A DNA stretch of 64,000 nucleotides, taken from Bradyrhizobium sp. BR 10289 (lineage in GTDB: Bacteria; Pseudomonadota; Alphaproteobacteria; Rhizobiales; Xanthobacteraceae). The translations under genes were made by a program, and so were the position numbers. Location: assembly GCF_019455385.1 (NCBI RefSeq), contig NZ_JACOFR010000002.1:186001-250000 (forward strand), written 5' to 3'. Position 1 is the first letter of the stretch; every line of letters starts with the position of its first letter. Under the pieces are notes generated by a model, which was not told the DNA's origin, made no database searches, and was given only the letters and a program-made list of their open reading frames with translations. This document shows, piece by piece, positions 28,280 to 37,230 of this stretch.

Positions 28280-28291
28280 CGATCGCGTGAC

Positions 28292-28326
28292 ATCCGGTCC
28301 TGCCCGTCCGCCGGGCAGGACCGGAT
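28292..28326 (+). terminator. Strong hairpin after DUF2189 gene
   Basis: A perfect 15-bp stem ATCCGGTCCTGCCCG / CGGGCAGGACCGGAT with a 5-nt loop starts 13 bases after the stop codon. No T run follows, so it may be a processing or attenuation hairpin rather than a classical terminator. Confidence 0.6.
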
Positions 28327-28409
28327 CGCCTGATGCCTTGCTTTGGCCGCGGTTCCGGCAGAGATTGCACGCGCTGGCCGGACCACTTCACGGAATCACA
28401 TTTCATCTG

Positions 28410-29234
28410 ATGACCCCGACGATTTCTCGTCTCGCTCTCGCAGCCCTCGCCCTCTCCGCGTCCATCCTGTCCGCCGCACCAGCGCTCGCCGCTGTTGCCT
28501 GCGGCTCGGGCAATTTCGACGCCTGGCTTGCGGACTTCAAAACCGAAGCTGCGGCCAAGGGCATCTCGCAGCAGGCCATCACCGCCGGCCTTGCCGGCGT
28601 GACGCTCGACCAGAGCGTGCTCAACCGCGACAAGTCGCAGAAGGTCTTCACCCAGACCTTCGAGGAGTTTTCCGGCCGTATGGTGCCGCCGCGGATGACG
28701 CGCGGCTCCAACATGATGAAACAATACGGCTCGGTGCTGTCGCGCATCGAGCAGACCTATGGCGTGCCCGGCGAGGTGCTGGTTGCGATCTGGGGGCTCG
28801 AGACCGATTTCGGCGTCAACACCGGCAAGTTCTCCACCATCCGCTCGCTGGCGACGCTGGCCTATGACTGCCGCCGTTCGGAGCAGTTTCGCGGCGAGCT
28901 GCTGGATGCGCTGCGCATCGTCCAGCGCGGCGATCTTGCGCCCGGCGACATGAAGGGTGCCTGGGCCGGCGAGCTCGGCCAGACCCAGTTCATGCCGTCA
29001 TCCTGGATGAAATACGCGGTCGATTTCGACGGCAACGGCAAGCGCGATCTCCTGCACAACGCGCCCGACGTGCTCGCTTCCACCGCCAACTATCTCGCCG
29101 GCTACGGCTGGCAGCGCGGCAAGGACTGGCAGCCCGGCGCGCCGAATTTTGCGGTGCTCCAGCAGTGGAACAAGAGCGAGGTCTATTCCAAGACCGTCGC
29201 CTATTTCGCCACCCAGCTGGCCCACGCCCCTTAA
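28410..29234 (+). CDS. Lytic murein transglycosylase, MltB type
   Basis: Cleaves peptidoglycan glycan strands with formation of 1,6-anhydromuramyl ends. The 274-residue protein has a signal peptide (LALAALALSASILSAAPALA) and the GH103 core: FSGRMVPPRMTRGSNMM, the catalytic Glu131 in IWGLETDFGVNTG, then SLATLAYDCRRSEQF, GELGQTQFMPSSWMKYAVDF and NAPDVLASTANYLAGYGW. It has no lipobox, so it is soluble in the periplasm. The ATG at 28410 gives a proper signal peptide. It could be coupled to the DUF2189 gene, but the hairpin at 28292 separates them. Confidence 0.92.
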   Translation: MTPTISRLALAALALSASILSAAPALAAVACGSGNFDAWLADFKTEAAAKGISQQAITAGLAGVTLDQSVLNRDKSQKVFTQTFEEFSGRMVPPRMTRGSNMMKQYGSVLSRIEQTYGVPGEVLVAIWGLETDFGVNTGKFSTIRSLATLAYDCRRSEQFRGELLDALRIVQRGDLAPGDMKGAWAGELGQTQFMPSSWMKYAVDFDGNGKRDLLHNAPDVLASTANYLAGYGWQRGKDWQPGAPNFAVLQQWNKSEVYSKTVAYFATQLAHAP

Positions 29235-29254
29235 AACGCGGTCGACAAAGGCGT

Positions 29255-29286
29255 AGGGCCGATCGCCCGGCGACCGGCCCTCTCTT
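29255..29286. terminator. Terminator hairpin between convergent genes
   Basis: The inverted arms AGGGCCGATCG and CGACCGGCCCT pair with one mismatch-like G-U and are followed by CTCTTGG. It lies between the transglycosylase stop and the small exported protein. Confidence 0.6.
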
Positions 29287-29309
29287 GGATTTGCGCTATC
29301 CCACCCGTT

Positions 29310-29573
29310 TTACTTGGCCATCGTGGCCTGCATCGCCTTGTTCAGGTGCATGCCGCACACACCCATCTTGCCGTTGAGCAGCGCGTCCTGCGCAGCCGTG
29401 ATCTCTTTCTCGGCGACCCACTTGCTGTCGCCATCGGCCATGGCCTCGATCGCGGTCTCCGTCTTCTCCAGATTGGAGCCGCTGCAGCCGCCCATGGCGT
29501 GCTTGGCGGCCTGGGCCGGTGCGACGGCGAAAGCGACGGCGGCAATTGCGATAACCCCGAGTAACTTCGTCAT
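29310..29573 (-). CDS. Small exported protein, unknown family
   Basis: An 87-residue protein with a signal peptide (MTKLLGVIAIAAVAFAVAPA) and a mature part of about 65 residues with two short cysteine-containing segments, GGCSGSNLEKTETAI and MGVCGMHLNKAMQA, that could form one disulphide. AGGAAAG precedes the ATG. I recognise similar small proteins in Bradyrhizobium but no function. Confidence 0.75.
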   Translation of the reverse strand: MTKLLGVIAIAAVAFAVAPAQAAKHAMGGCSGSNLEKTETAIEAMADGDSKWVAEKEITAAQDALLNGKMGVCGMHLNKAMQATMAK

Positions 29574-30338
29574 GATGTTACTTTCCTTCTCTTGTTCTTG
29601 GGACAGAGCCGGCGACATCGCCGGAATCTGCGAATATGACTTTCCTCGGACGCGGCAACTTGCCGCAATAAATTCCCCGCGAGAACTGCGTGATGTTGCG
29701 CGCTGCGCAGAGCCACATGCGAAAATTCTGAGTTTCATTACAGTTTTGTAATCGGACGAATACACGCAGGGCGCGTGTGCGCCGCACCAACCGATCCATC
29801 TGGCCGACCCCGGACCAGCGAGCCTCATCGTTGCCCCTAGGTCACGCCAGCGCGACGGATACATGCGCTTGGCGGGCGGACCGACGGGCTCTGACTCCGA
29901 CGCGTCGTCGCGATGGATTTCGTGTCATCGGCAGGACGAATCACCGGGCTCCCGGCGAGTCGCGAAGATCTAAACAATATGAATATAAATTCACTTCTAT
30001 GGTCCGTGGAAATATGCGATCCGCGCATGCGAGACTTGGGCTGACTAGCTGCCGCGTCGCCTTGCCGGTCACGAGAAGACAACTTATTTCAACCGTCACG
30101 GGAACCGCAGGAATTGCTATAAACCCGTGATTTCACGGACTTTTATTGCATTTTATCGGGACCTCCGCCCAGTCATTGGGCGGGACTGCCAAGAGGTTAA
30201 TCGCTCATTACCAACGCCATGCATTCTTCGCTTAGCTGCATCGCAACATCGGAACTTTCGCACTGCACCACTCTCACCTATATTCATTTCAACGATGACG
30301 CCCGGGCAAGGGCTGAATCGAACTACAGGAGACTACCA
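29574..30338. other. Long intergenic region with two inverted repeats
   Basis: No credible gene in 765 bp. Two inverted repeats are visible: ATTACA-GTTT-TGTAAT at 29737-29752, about 165 bases upstream of the small exported gene, and CCGTGA-TT-TCACGG at 30125-30138, about 200 bases upstream of the DUF1127 gene. Both could be operators. AT content rises near 29970-30000. A small RNA in this stretch cannot be excluded. Confidence 0.4.
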
Positions 30339-30491
30339 ATGCTGCTCTCGCTCATCCGCATGATCCAGGCGTTCCGGGACTATCAGCGCAATGTTGCCGA
30401 GCTGTCCCAGCTCAGCGATCGCGAACTGGCCGACATCGGCCTCGATCGCTCGGACATCCCGCGCGTTGCCGCCGGTCAGTATCAGGGCTGA
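30339..30491 (+). CDS. DUF1127 small protein (YjiS-like)
   Basis: A 50-residue protein: MLLSLIRMIQAFRDYQRNVA, then ELSQLSDRELADIGLDRSDI. The LSDxxLxDIGLxRxDI pattern defines DUF1127, arginine-rich small proteins that in Rhodobacter and Agrobacterium affect small-RNA and stress physiology. ACAGGAGACT gives a strong ribosome site before ATG 30339. It is followed by its own terminator. Confidence 0.9.
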   Translation: MLLSLIRMIQAFRDYQRNVAELSQLSDRELADIGLDRSDIPRVAAGQYQG

Positions 30492-30525
30492 TATCCTTCA
30501 GCCCTTTACCGGACGAACCGATAGC

Positions 30526-30556
30526 GCCCGCCTCGTGCGGGCGTTGTCGTTTCTGA
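30526..30556 (+). terminator. Rho-independent terminator
   Basis: The stem CGCCCGC / GCGGGCG with a 5-nt loop followed by TTGTCGTTTCT lies 34 bases after the DUF1127 stop and before trmFO. Confidence 0.75.
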
Positions 30557-30617
30557 TGGCAGAAAACTCGATCTCGGCGATTCCACTCCTCGCCGAAAAG
30601 CGCTACCTGTCCGCCCC

Positions 30618-32045
30618 ATGACAGGACCCCTATCCCAACCCGTGCACGTCATTGGTGCCGGCCTTGCCGGCTCCGAAGCCGCCTGGCAGGTGGCCAAGGC
30701 AGGCGTGCCCGTGGTGCTGCACGAGATGCGGCCGGACCGCATGACCGAGGCACACCGCACCGACGGGCTCGCCGAGCTCGTCTGCTCCAATTCGTTCCGC
30801 TCGGACGATGCCGCCAATAACGCAGTCGGCCTGCTCCATGCCGAGATGCGCCGGCTCGATTCGCTCATCATGCGGGCGGCCGACGCCAACCAGGTGCCCG
30901 CCGGCGGCGCGCTCGCGGTCGACCGCGACGGCTTCTCGGCTGCCGTCACCAAGGCGCTGAACGATCATCCGCTGATCGAGATCGCCCGCGGCGAGATCAA
31001 GGGCCTGCCGCCGGCCGACTGGAGCAACGTCATCATTGCCACCGGCCCCCTCACTTCCGCGCCGCTGGCCGACGCTATCCGCGAGCTGACCGACGAGAGC
31101 GCGCTCGCCTTCTTCGACGCGATCGCGCCGATCGTGCACCGCGAATCCGTCGACATGTCGGTGGCCTGGTTCCAGTCGCGCTACGACAAGGTCGGTCCCG
31201 GCGGCAACGGCGCCGATTACATCAACTGCCCCATGACCAAGGAGCAGTATGATGGCTTCGTCGCCGCGCTGATCGCGGGCGAGAAGACCGAGTTCAAGGA
31301 GTGGGAGACCAACACGCCCTATTTCGACGGCTGCCTGCCGATCGAGGTGATGGCGGAGCGCGGCCCGGAGACCTTGCGCCACGGCCCGATGAAGCCGGTC
31401 GGCCTCACCAACCCGCACGATCCCACGACCAAGGCCTATGCCATCGTGCAGCTGCGCCAGGACAACAAGCTCGGTACGCTCTACAACATCGTCGGCTTCC
31501 AGACGAAGCTGAAATACGGCGAGCAGCAGCGCATCTTCCGCACCATTCCGGGCTTGGAGAAGGCCGAGTTCGCCCGCCTCGGCGGCCTGCATCGCAACAC
31601 CTTCCTCAACTCGCCAAAGCTGCTCGATAGCCAGCTGCGTCTGCGCGCGCAGCCGCGGCTGCGCTTTGCCGGCCAGATGACCGGCTGCGAGGGCTATGTG
31701 GAATCTGCCAGCGTCGGCCTGATTGCCGGCCTCTATGCAGCTGCCGACGCGCGCGGTGAGCAGCTTGCGAGCCCACCTGCGACGACGGCACTCGGATCGC
31801 TGCTCGGCCACATCACTGGCGGCCATATCGAGACCGTCGAACCCGGCACGCGCTCGTTCCAGCCGATGAACATCAATTTCGGCCTGTTTCCGCCGCTCGC
31901 GAGCGCCCCGACGAAGAAGCCCGACGGCTCGCGCCTGCGCGGCAACGAGAAGACGGTGGCGAAGAAGCAAGCGATGAGTGCGCTGGCGCTCGCCGATCTC
32001 GATCGCTGGATCGCCGATCATTTGCGCATCGCCGCCGCCGCGTGA
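30618..32045 (+). CDS. trmFO: Folate-dependent tRNA (uracil-54-C5)-methyltransferase TrmFO
   Basis: FAD- and methylenetetrahydrofolate-dependent enzyme making ribothymidine at position 54 of tRNA. The 475-residue protein has the FAD-binding start [16 protein letters not shown], the family motifs HEMRP and [12 protein letters not shown], and the C-terminal [17 protein letters not shown] and [11 protein letters not shown]. The length is normal. The ATG at 30618 gives the family N-terminus. The next gene starts 7 bases after the stop, so the two are probably one operon. Confidence 0.97.
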   Translation: MTGPLSQPVHVIGAGLAGSEAAWQVAKAGVPVVLHEMRPDRMTEAHRTDGLAELVCSNSFRSDDAANNAVGLLHAEMRRLDSLIMRAADANQVPAGGALAVDRDGFSAAVTKALNDHPLIEIARGEIKGLPPADWSNVIIATGPLTSAPLADAIRELTDESALAFFDAIAPIVHRESVDMSVAWFQSRYDKVGPGGNGADYINCPMTKEQYDGFVAALIAGEKTEFKEWETNTPYFDGCLPIEVMAERGPETLRHGPMKPVGLTNPHDPTTKAYAIVQLRQDNKLGTLYNIVGFQTKLKYGEQQRIFRTIPGLEKAEFARLGGLHRNTFLNSPKLLDSQLRLRAQPRLRFAGQMTGCEGYVESASVGLIAGLYAAADARGEQLASPPATTALGSLLGHITGGHIETVEPGTRSFQPMNINFGLFPPLASAPTKKPDGSRLRGNEKTVAKKQAMSALALADLDRWIADHLRIAAAA

Positions 32046-32052
32046 GTTTGCA

Positions 32053-33147
32053 ATGAGCCTCCCCAAAGACGACGCCGCGACACTCTCGGCGCGCTGGACC
32101 GAGGGCGTGCTGCTCAAGCGCGACGTGTTCTCGACCGTCGAGCGCGGCCGTTTCCGCGGCGAGAACGGCGAGGTCGACGCGGTGCTGCGCCGGCTGGATG
32201 AGGTGCCGTGGTGGTCGTTCCTGCTGGCGCGCCATCTGTTCGCACGCGAGAAGCATGCGCTGGCATTGGCGAAAGGCCTGAACGTCGGTCCCGAGTTGCT
32301 GTGGGCCGGCCGCCGCGCGCTTGTGCGCGGCTTCGTCGACGGCGTCGCCCTGCATCTGGCCAAGCCGCATGGCGACCTCGCCTATTTTCGCTCGGCCAAG
32401 GCGGCGCTGCGCCGGCTGCGCCGCGCCGGTATCTGCCACAACGACCTTGCCAAGGAGCAGAACTGGCTGGTCGGCCGCGACGGCCGCGCCTATGTAACCG
32501 ACTTCCAGCTCGCGGCCTGCTTTATCAGGCGCGGCCGGCTCTATCGCATCCTCGCCTATGAGGATCTGCGGCACCTGCTCAAGCACAAGCGCTCCTATGC
32601 GCCCGAGGCGCTGACGCCGCGCGAGCGAAAGATCCTGGCCAAGAAATCCTTCGCCGCGAGCCTGTGGCTTGCCACCGGCAAAAAGGTCTATCGCGCGATC
32701 ACGCGCGGCCTGTTCAACTTCACCGACCGCGAGGGCGGCGGCCGCCGGCTCGTCAACGATGCGCCAGTGCTGGCCGAGCTGATCCGCAAAAACCCGGCGG
32801 TGCGCGATACCGCCATCGTCGCCTTCGCCGACCGCCGCTCCGGCGTCGGGCTCTATGCCTTCGTCGAGGCCGATCAGGCCGCACTCGAAGGCGAGCTCCG
32901 TAGCGCGCTCACGGCCGCCAAGGGCCCGAAGCCGCCGGAACACATCCAGGTGGTGCATGCGCTGCCGCGTGATGCCGGCGGCAAGCCGCGCACCGAGATC
33001 CTGCAGCTGGTCGCCATGAACCAGCTCGACCTGATCGAGCCGATGATGAAGAACGACCAGGACCGCGCTTTTCTCAAGGACATCCTGGAGCAGCGCAAGA
33101 ACCTGCGCGACCGCTTCAATTTCGAAGCGGACCTGCCGGCAGGCTGA
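32053..33147 (+). CDS. Protein-kinase-like domain fused to AMP-binding C-terminal domain
   Basis: A 364-residue protein. The N-terminal part has a compact kinase core: catalytic loop CHNDLAKEQNWLV (His129, Asp131, Asn137), metal-binding DFQ at Asp150 in YVTDFQLA, and a downstream RILAYEDLRHLLKH region like small RIO/lipopolysaccharide kinases. The C-terminal part from about residue 236 matches the small mobile domain of acyl-CoA synthetases: PVLAELIRKNPAVRDTAIVA, then YAFVEADQAALEGEL and LPRDAGGKPRTEIL, with Lys311 at the catalytic Lys position. The adenylation core is absent. It starts 7 bases after trmFO. Substrate unknown; the kinase assignment is good, the second domain moderately so. Confidence 0.75.
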   Translation: MSLPKDDAATLSARWTEGVLLKRDVFSTVERGRFRGENGEVDAVLRRLDEVPWWSFLLARHLFAREKHALALAKGLNVGPELLWAGRRALVRGFVDGVALHLAKPHGDLAYFRSAKAALRRLRRAGICHNDLAKEQNWLVGRDGRAYVTDFQLAACFIRRGRLYRILAYEDLRHLLKHKRSYAPEALTPRERKILAKKSFAASLWLATGKKVYRAITRGLFNFTDREGGGRRLVNDAPVLAELIRKNPAVRDTAIVAFADRRSGVGLYAFVEADQAALEGELRSALTAAKGPKPPEHIQVVHALPRDAGGKPRTEILQLVAMNQLDLIEPMMKNDQDRAFLKDILEQRKNLRDRFNFEADLPAG

Positions 33148-33240
33148 CGGACTGTCCGCGCCTTGAAGCGTCCACATTGGCCATAGAGAAGCGTCGGATC
33201 ATTCGGGCTTGGCGGGGTTATGAGAATTCGGGGGACGATG

Positions 33241-33807
33241 ATGCATCGTGTGGTTGGCGGCGTGATCGCCGGCTTGCTGCTGACCATAGCACCCGCAATG
33301 GCCGAATCTCCGGCCGAGCTGATCTCCAGCTTCCGCCTCAAGCACGGCGAAGTCCGGGTCGTCCGCGATTCAACGCTGGACCGCATCGCCATGGACCAGG
33401 CGAAGGCGATGGCGGCGAAGGACGACCTCAGCCACGACGCGCTTGGCCCGTTCAACCGCCGCGTCGCACCGGCCGGTGCGGGGCGAGCCGCTGAAAACAT
33501 CGCCTATGGCTACGACAATTTCGAGAAGACGCTGGGCCAGTGGATCGACTCCTCCGGGCATCGCAAGAACCTCCTGCTGCACAATGCCTCGCGGGTCGGC
33601 ATCGCCAGCGCGAAGAATGCCAGCGGCAAGCGCACCTACTGGGCCATGGTGATCGCCGGCGACTATGAGCCCAAAGGCAAGGGCAAAGGCAAGAAGGACG
33701 GGGAACCGCTGGTTGCTGTGAAGCGCAAGGCCGCGCCGGCCAGCAAGCCCAAATCTCAGTCCAATTCCAGCAATTGCCACGTCAAGCTACTCGGCCTTTG
33801 CATCTGA
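33241..33807 (+). CDS. CAP-domain (SCP/PR1) exported protein
   Basis: A 188-residue protein with a signal peptide (cleavage near PAMAES) and a CAP domain: LDRIAMDQAKAMAAKDDLSH, then AENIAYGYDNFEKTLGQWID, SSGHRKNLLLHNASRVGIAS and TYWAMVIAGD. The cavity His and Glu residues (DLSHD, AENI, GHRKN) are present. The C-terminal tail is Lys/Ser-rich, ending in NCHVKLLGLC. I chose ATG 33241 because GGGGGA lies 6 bases before it; an upstream ATG at 33220 is possible. Bacterial members are poorly characterised. Confidence 0.85.
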   Translation: MHRVVGGVIAGLLLTIAPAMAESPAELISSFRLKHGEVRVVRDSTLDRIAMDQAKAMAAKDDLSHDALGPFNRRVAPAGAGRAAENIAYGYDNFEKTLGQWIDSSGHRKNLLLHNASRVGIASAKNASGKRTYWAMVIAGDYEPKGKGKGKKDGEPLVAVKRKAAPASKPKSQSNSSNCHVKLLGLCI

Positions 33808-33885
33808 GTCTGCCGGACGTCTTGTTCGCACGGCTCAACGCGTCTAACTCCTGCACTGACATCGCGAAAGATGGAGGCGCTGTTG

Positions 33886-35061
33886 ATGGACATCGACAAA
33901 ATCCGTGCCGACACGCCGGCGGCTTCGCGGCGTGCCTATCTCCATAACGCGGGCGCGGCTCTGATGCCGACCTCCGTTGTCGAAGCGATGAAAGAGCATA
34001 TTGATCTGGAAAGCGAGATCGGCGGCTATGCCGCTGCCGATCGCGAATCCGACCGGCTCGATTCTGTCTACGGCTCGATTGCGCATCTGCTCAATGCCGC
34101 GCCCGACGAAATCGCTCTGGTGGAGAACGCGACGGTCGCCTGGCAGATGGCGTTCTATTCGCTGCCGTTTCGCGAGGGCGACAGAATCCTCACCGCCGAG
34201 GCGGAATACGCCGCCAACTATGTCGCGTTCCTCCAGGTCGCCAAGCGCACGGGCGCAGTCATCGAGGTGGTGCCCAGCGATGCCAGCGGCGAGCTCGACG
34301 TCGGCGCGCTCGAACGCATGATCGACGAGCGGGTGAAACTCATCGCGATCACCTGGGTCCCAACCAATGGCGGGCTGGTCAATCCGGCAGCGGCGATCGG
34401 CAAGATCGCGCGGGCGCACGGAATTCCCTATCTGCTCGACGCCTGCCAGGCCGTCGGCCAGATGCTTGTCGACGTTGAGGCGATCGGCTGCGACATGCTG
34501 TCGGCGACGGGCCGCAAATTCCTGCGCGGCCCCCGCGGCACCGGCTTTCTCTATGTCCGCCGGGCGCTGCTAAAGCAGCTCGAGCCGCCGATGATCGATC
34601 ATTTCGCCGCGCCCTGGGTGTCGCGGGGCGCCTATCAACTGCGGGACGACGCCCGGCGCTTCGAGACCTGGGAGAACAATTACGCGGCAAGGCTCGGTCT
34701 CGGCGCGGCTGTCGACTACGCCCTCGCGATCGGCATCGGTCCGATCGAGCAACGCTGCCGCCTGCTTGCGAACCGTCTTCGCGGCGGCCTGTCGTCGTTG
34801 CGCGGCATTACCATTCGCGATCTCGGGCGCAACCCCGGCGCGATCGTCAGCTTCACCGTGGATGGATATGAGGCGGATGAGGTTGTTCGCAGCGCCGCCG
34901 CGGCGAGCATCATCATCGGCACATCGGATCCGTCGAGCACCCGCATCGACGCGGAGATGCGGGGGCTACCGCCGCTCGTGCGCGCCTCCCCGCATTACTA
35001 CAACACGGAAGCCGAGATCGATCGGCTGATCGCTCACGTCGCGGGTTTCGCGCCACGTTAG
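33886..35061 (+). CDS. Class V aminotransferase / cysteine desulfurase-like enzyme
   Basis: A 391-residue PLP enzyme of fold type I. Key features are YLHNAGAALMPTSVVEAM, the Asp-containing DACQAVGQML (pyridine nitrogen contact), and the Schiff-base Lys211 in SATGRKFLRGPRGTGF. The C-terminal domain runs to LIAHVAGFAPR. GGAGG lies 8 bases before ATG 33886, so that start is preferred over the ATG five codons upstream. Members act as desulfurases, C-S lyases or aminotransferases; the substrate is not evident. The next gene is convergent. Confidence 0.88.
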   Translation: MDIDKIRADTPAASRRAYLHNAGAALMPTSVVEAMKEHIDLESEIGGYAAADRESDRLDSVYGSIAHLLNAAPDEIALVENATVAWQMAFYSLPFREGDRILTAEAEYAANYVAFLQVAKRTGAVIEVVPSDASGELDVGALERMIDERVKLIAITWVPTNGGLVNPAAAIGKIARAHGIPYLLDACQAVGQMLVDVEAIGCDMLSATGRKFLRGPRGTGFLYVRRALLKQLEPPMIDHFAAPWVSRGAYQLRDDARRFETWENNYAARLGLGAAVDYALAIGIGPIEQRCRLLANRLRGGLSSLRGITIRDLGRNPGAIVSFTVDGYEADEVVRSAAAASIIIGTSDPSSTRIDAEMRGLPPLVRASPHYYNTEAEIDRLIAHVAGFAPR

Positions 35062-35087
35062 TGTGGCACCAGAGCGGCGGCGCAGAC

Positions 35088-35549
35088 CTAGGCTCTTGTC
35101 GTCAGTGCCGACAACTGGTCGGTGTCGAAGCGAGCGCGCAGCTCGCTGATCGCTTTGGCGTCCGGTGTTCCGCTGGCGGTGAGTTTCGCCAGTTCCTCGA
35201 AGTAGTGCTCATGCCCCGGCGGAGACACGGTCATGAGCACGCGCGCGGGCTTGTCGCTGACATTGGTGATGTTGTGGGAAACGCCTGGGGGAATGAAGAG
35301 GTACGTCCCGGGCGTAGCCCGGACAACCTCGTCGGCGACGTGCCATTCGCACTCGCCTTCAAGCATGTAAAAGGTCTCTTCCTGCACGCGATGAACATGC
35401 CGGCCCGTAGCAAACCCGGCCGGTATGGTCCAATCGAACATGCTGGTGTGACGGGTATCCTGTCCCGTCACCAGAAAAGCCATCGGCTGACCGCGTAGCA
35501 TCACTCCCCTGGCTTCGCCGGGCCGACGGACGAGTGGCTTTGCATTCAT
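35088..35549 (-). CDS. Cupin-domain protein
   Basis: A 153-residue single-cupin protein. The metal site is seen in GRHVHRVQEETFYMLEGECE (His, His, Glu) and in PPGVSHNITNVSDKP (His). GGAGGAG directly precedes ATG 35549. It lies divergent to the CadC-like regulator gene 108 bases away, which may control it. Cupins of this type are often dioxygenases or isomerases or simple sugar or phenolic binders; none is specified here. Confidence 0.85.
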   Translation of the reverse strand: MNAKPLVRRPGEARGVMLRGQPMAFLVTGQDTRHTSMFDWTIPAGFATGRHVHRVQEETFYMLEGECEWHVADEVVRATPGTYLFIPPGVSHNITNVSDKPARVLMTVSPPGHEHYFEELAKLTASGTPDAKAISELRARFDTDQLSALTTRA

Positions 35550-35657
35550 GTGCTCCTCCATGGTTGGTCGTCAAATTGCGCGATAACGACCTCATCATGG
35601 GCCGCCTGCTCGGGAAGTCGCGAAGCAGAGCGGAAATGGTTGCAAAAAACCTCCGAA

Positions 35658-37217
35658 ATGTGCCCTTCTCTGGCGATGGCCCCCATCCTTGAATTTGGAC
35701 CGTTCCGCCTCGACGCCGAAGCTGGGATTCTGTACCGCGGGGCCGAGCCCACCCCGCTCGGCCAGCGCGCCGTGCAGATTTTGGCCTTGCTGGTGCAGCG
35801 GGCCGGCGTGCCGGTCGCGAAGGACGCCTTGATCGAAGCGGCGTGGCCCGGCCAGGCCATTGAAGACAGCAACCTGACCGTCCAGATGACTGCTGTCCGG
35901 CGTACACTGGCGGACGTCGGGGGACAGGCGCGATGGATCGAGACCCTGCCGCGGCGCGGCTATCGCTATGTTGGCCCGGTGGTGACGACATCCAATCTGG
36001 ACAAAGCATCCGCAGCATTGCTGACTGTGCCCGACAGGCCATCAGTCGCAGTGTTGCCCTTTGCAAACCTGAGCGGCGATGCGGAGCAGGACTATTTTGC
36101 CGACGGAATGGTCGACGACATCATCACCGGCCTGTCCCGGATCAATTGGCTGTTCGTGATCGCGCGAAACTCTACGTTCACGTACAAGGGACGAGCGGTC
36201 GATGTGAAGCAGGTCGGTCGCGAGCTTGGCGTGCGCTACGTACTAGAAGGCAGCATCCGGAAGACCGGCGGCACTGTGCGTATCACTGGCCAGTTGATCG
36301 ATACGTCGACCGGCATGCATGTGTGGGCCGAACGCTATGACCGCCACTCCGATGATATTTTCGCGCTTCAGGACGACCTCGCCATCTCCGTCGTCGGCGC
36401 CATCGCGCCGAGCCTACGCCGCGCCGAAATCAACCGGGTCAAACGCAAACGGCCTGACAGTCTCGATGCCTATGACCTCGTCCTGCGAGCCCAACCGGAT
36501 GTTGATTCCGGCATGCCGGAGCAAGTTAAACAGGCACTCGTCCTGCTCGAGCGCGCCATCACGCTGGAGCCCTCCTACGCGCTGGCGCACGGTAACGCTG
36601 CGATGTGCCATCATTGCCTGTTCCTCCGCGCTGGTTTGCAGGAGGCGAGCCGCGCAGCCTCGATCAAGCATGCGCGATCGGCCATCGCTCACGGGCAGGA
36701 TGATGCCGTTGCGCTCACGCTCGCGGGATTTTCGATTGGGATGGATGGGCACGATCGCTCCGCGGCATTCACCGCGCTCGACGCTGCTCTTGCGATCAGC
36801 CCGTCATCGGCGCTGACTTACATCCTCGGCAGCGTCATGCTGGGCTGGGGCGGCGATGCCGACCGGGCCATCGAATGGAGCGAGCGCGGCATGCGGCTCA
36901 GCCCGTTCGATTCCTGGGCCTTCGCTGCCTTCGATGCACAGGCGATGGGGCACTTCCACCGCGGACGGTTTGAAGAGGCCTGCCGTGCGGCCTACCGCTC
37001 GGTTCAGGCCAATCCGCGTCACAGCATAACCCACGTGCAACTGGCGGCGGCGCTTGCAAAGCTCGGGCGATTGCAGGAAGCGAGAGCGGCCGCGGCACGG
37101 GTGCTGGAATTGCACCCGACCTTTCGCTATGGCCGCCAATTCCAGGGCGTTAATTGCGCACCGGCACTGGCGGCATCGCTTGGTGAAGCGCTTCGGGCCG
37201 CAGGGCTGCCGGAGTAA
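35658..37217 (+). CDS. CadC-like regulator with TolB-like and TPR domains
   Basis: A 519-residue protein. An OmpR-type winged helix covers about residues 7-105 (FGPFRLDAEAGILYRG, then LTVQMTAVRRTLADV and IETLPRRGYRYVGPV). It is followed by a TolB-N/adenylate-cyclase-associated domain (VAVLPFANLSGDAEQDYFAD, GMVDDIITGLSRI) and by TPR-like helices to the end. The type is usually cytoplasmic or membrane-linked and has no receiver domain; signals are unknown. No transmembrane helix is obvious. The start may be ATG 35658 or ATG 35676. It is divergent from the cupin gene. Confidence 0.85.
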   Translation: MCPSLAMAPILEFGPFRLDAEAGILYRGAEPTPLGQRAVQILALLVQRAGVPVAKDALIEAAWPGQAIEDSNLTVQMTAVRRTLADVGGQARWIETLPRRGYRYVGPVVTTSNLDKASAALLTVPDRPSVAVLPFANLSGDAEQDYFADGMVDDIITGLSRINWLFVIARNSTFTYKGRAVDVKQVGRELGVRYVLEGSIRKTGGTVRITGQLIDTSTGMHVWAERYDRHSDDIFALQDDLAISVVGAIAPSLRRAEINRVKRKRPDSLDAYDLVLRAQPDVDSGMPEQVKQALVLLERAITLEPSYALAHGNAAMCHHCLFLRAGLQEASRAASIKHARSAIAHGQDDAVALTLAGFSIGMDGHDRSAAFTALDAALAISPSSALTYILGSVMLGWGGDADRAIEWSERGMRLSPFDSWAFAAFDAQAMGHFHRGRFEEACRAAYRSVQANPRHSITHVQLAAALAKLGRLQEARAAAARVLELHPTFRYGRQFQGVNCAPALAASLGEALRAAGLPE

Positions 37218-37230
37218 TCGTCAAACCGCT

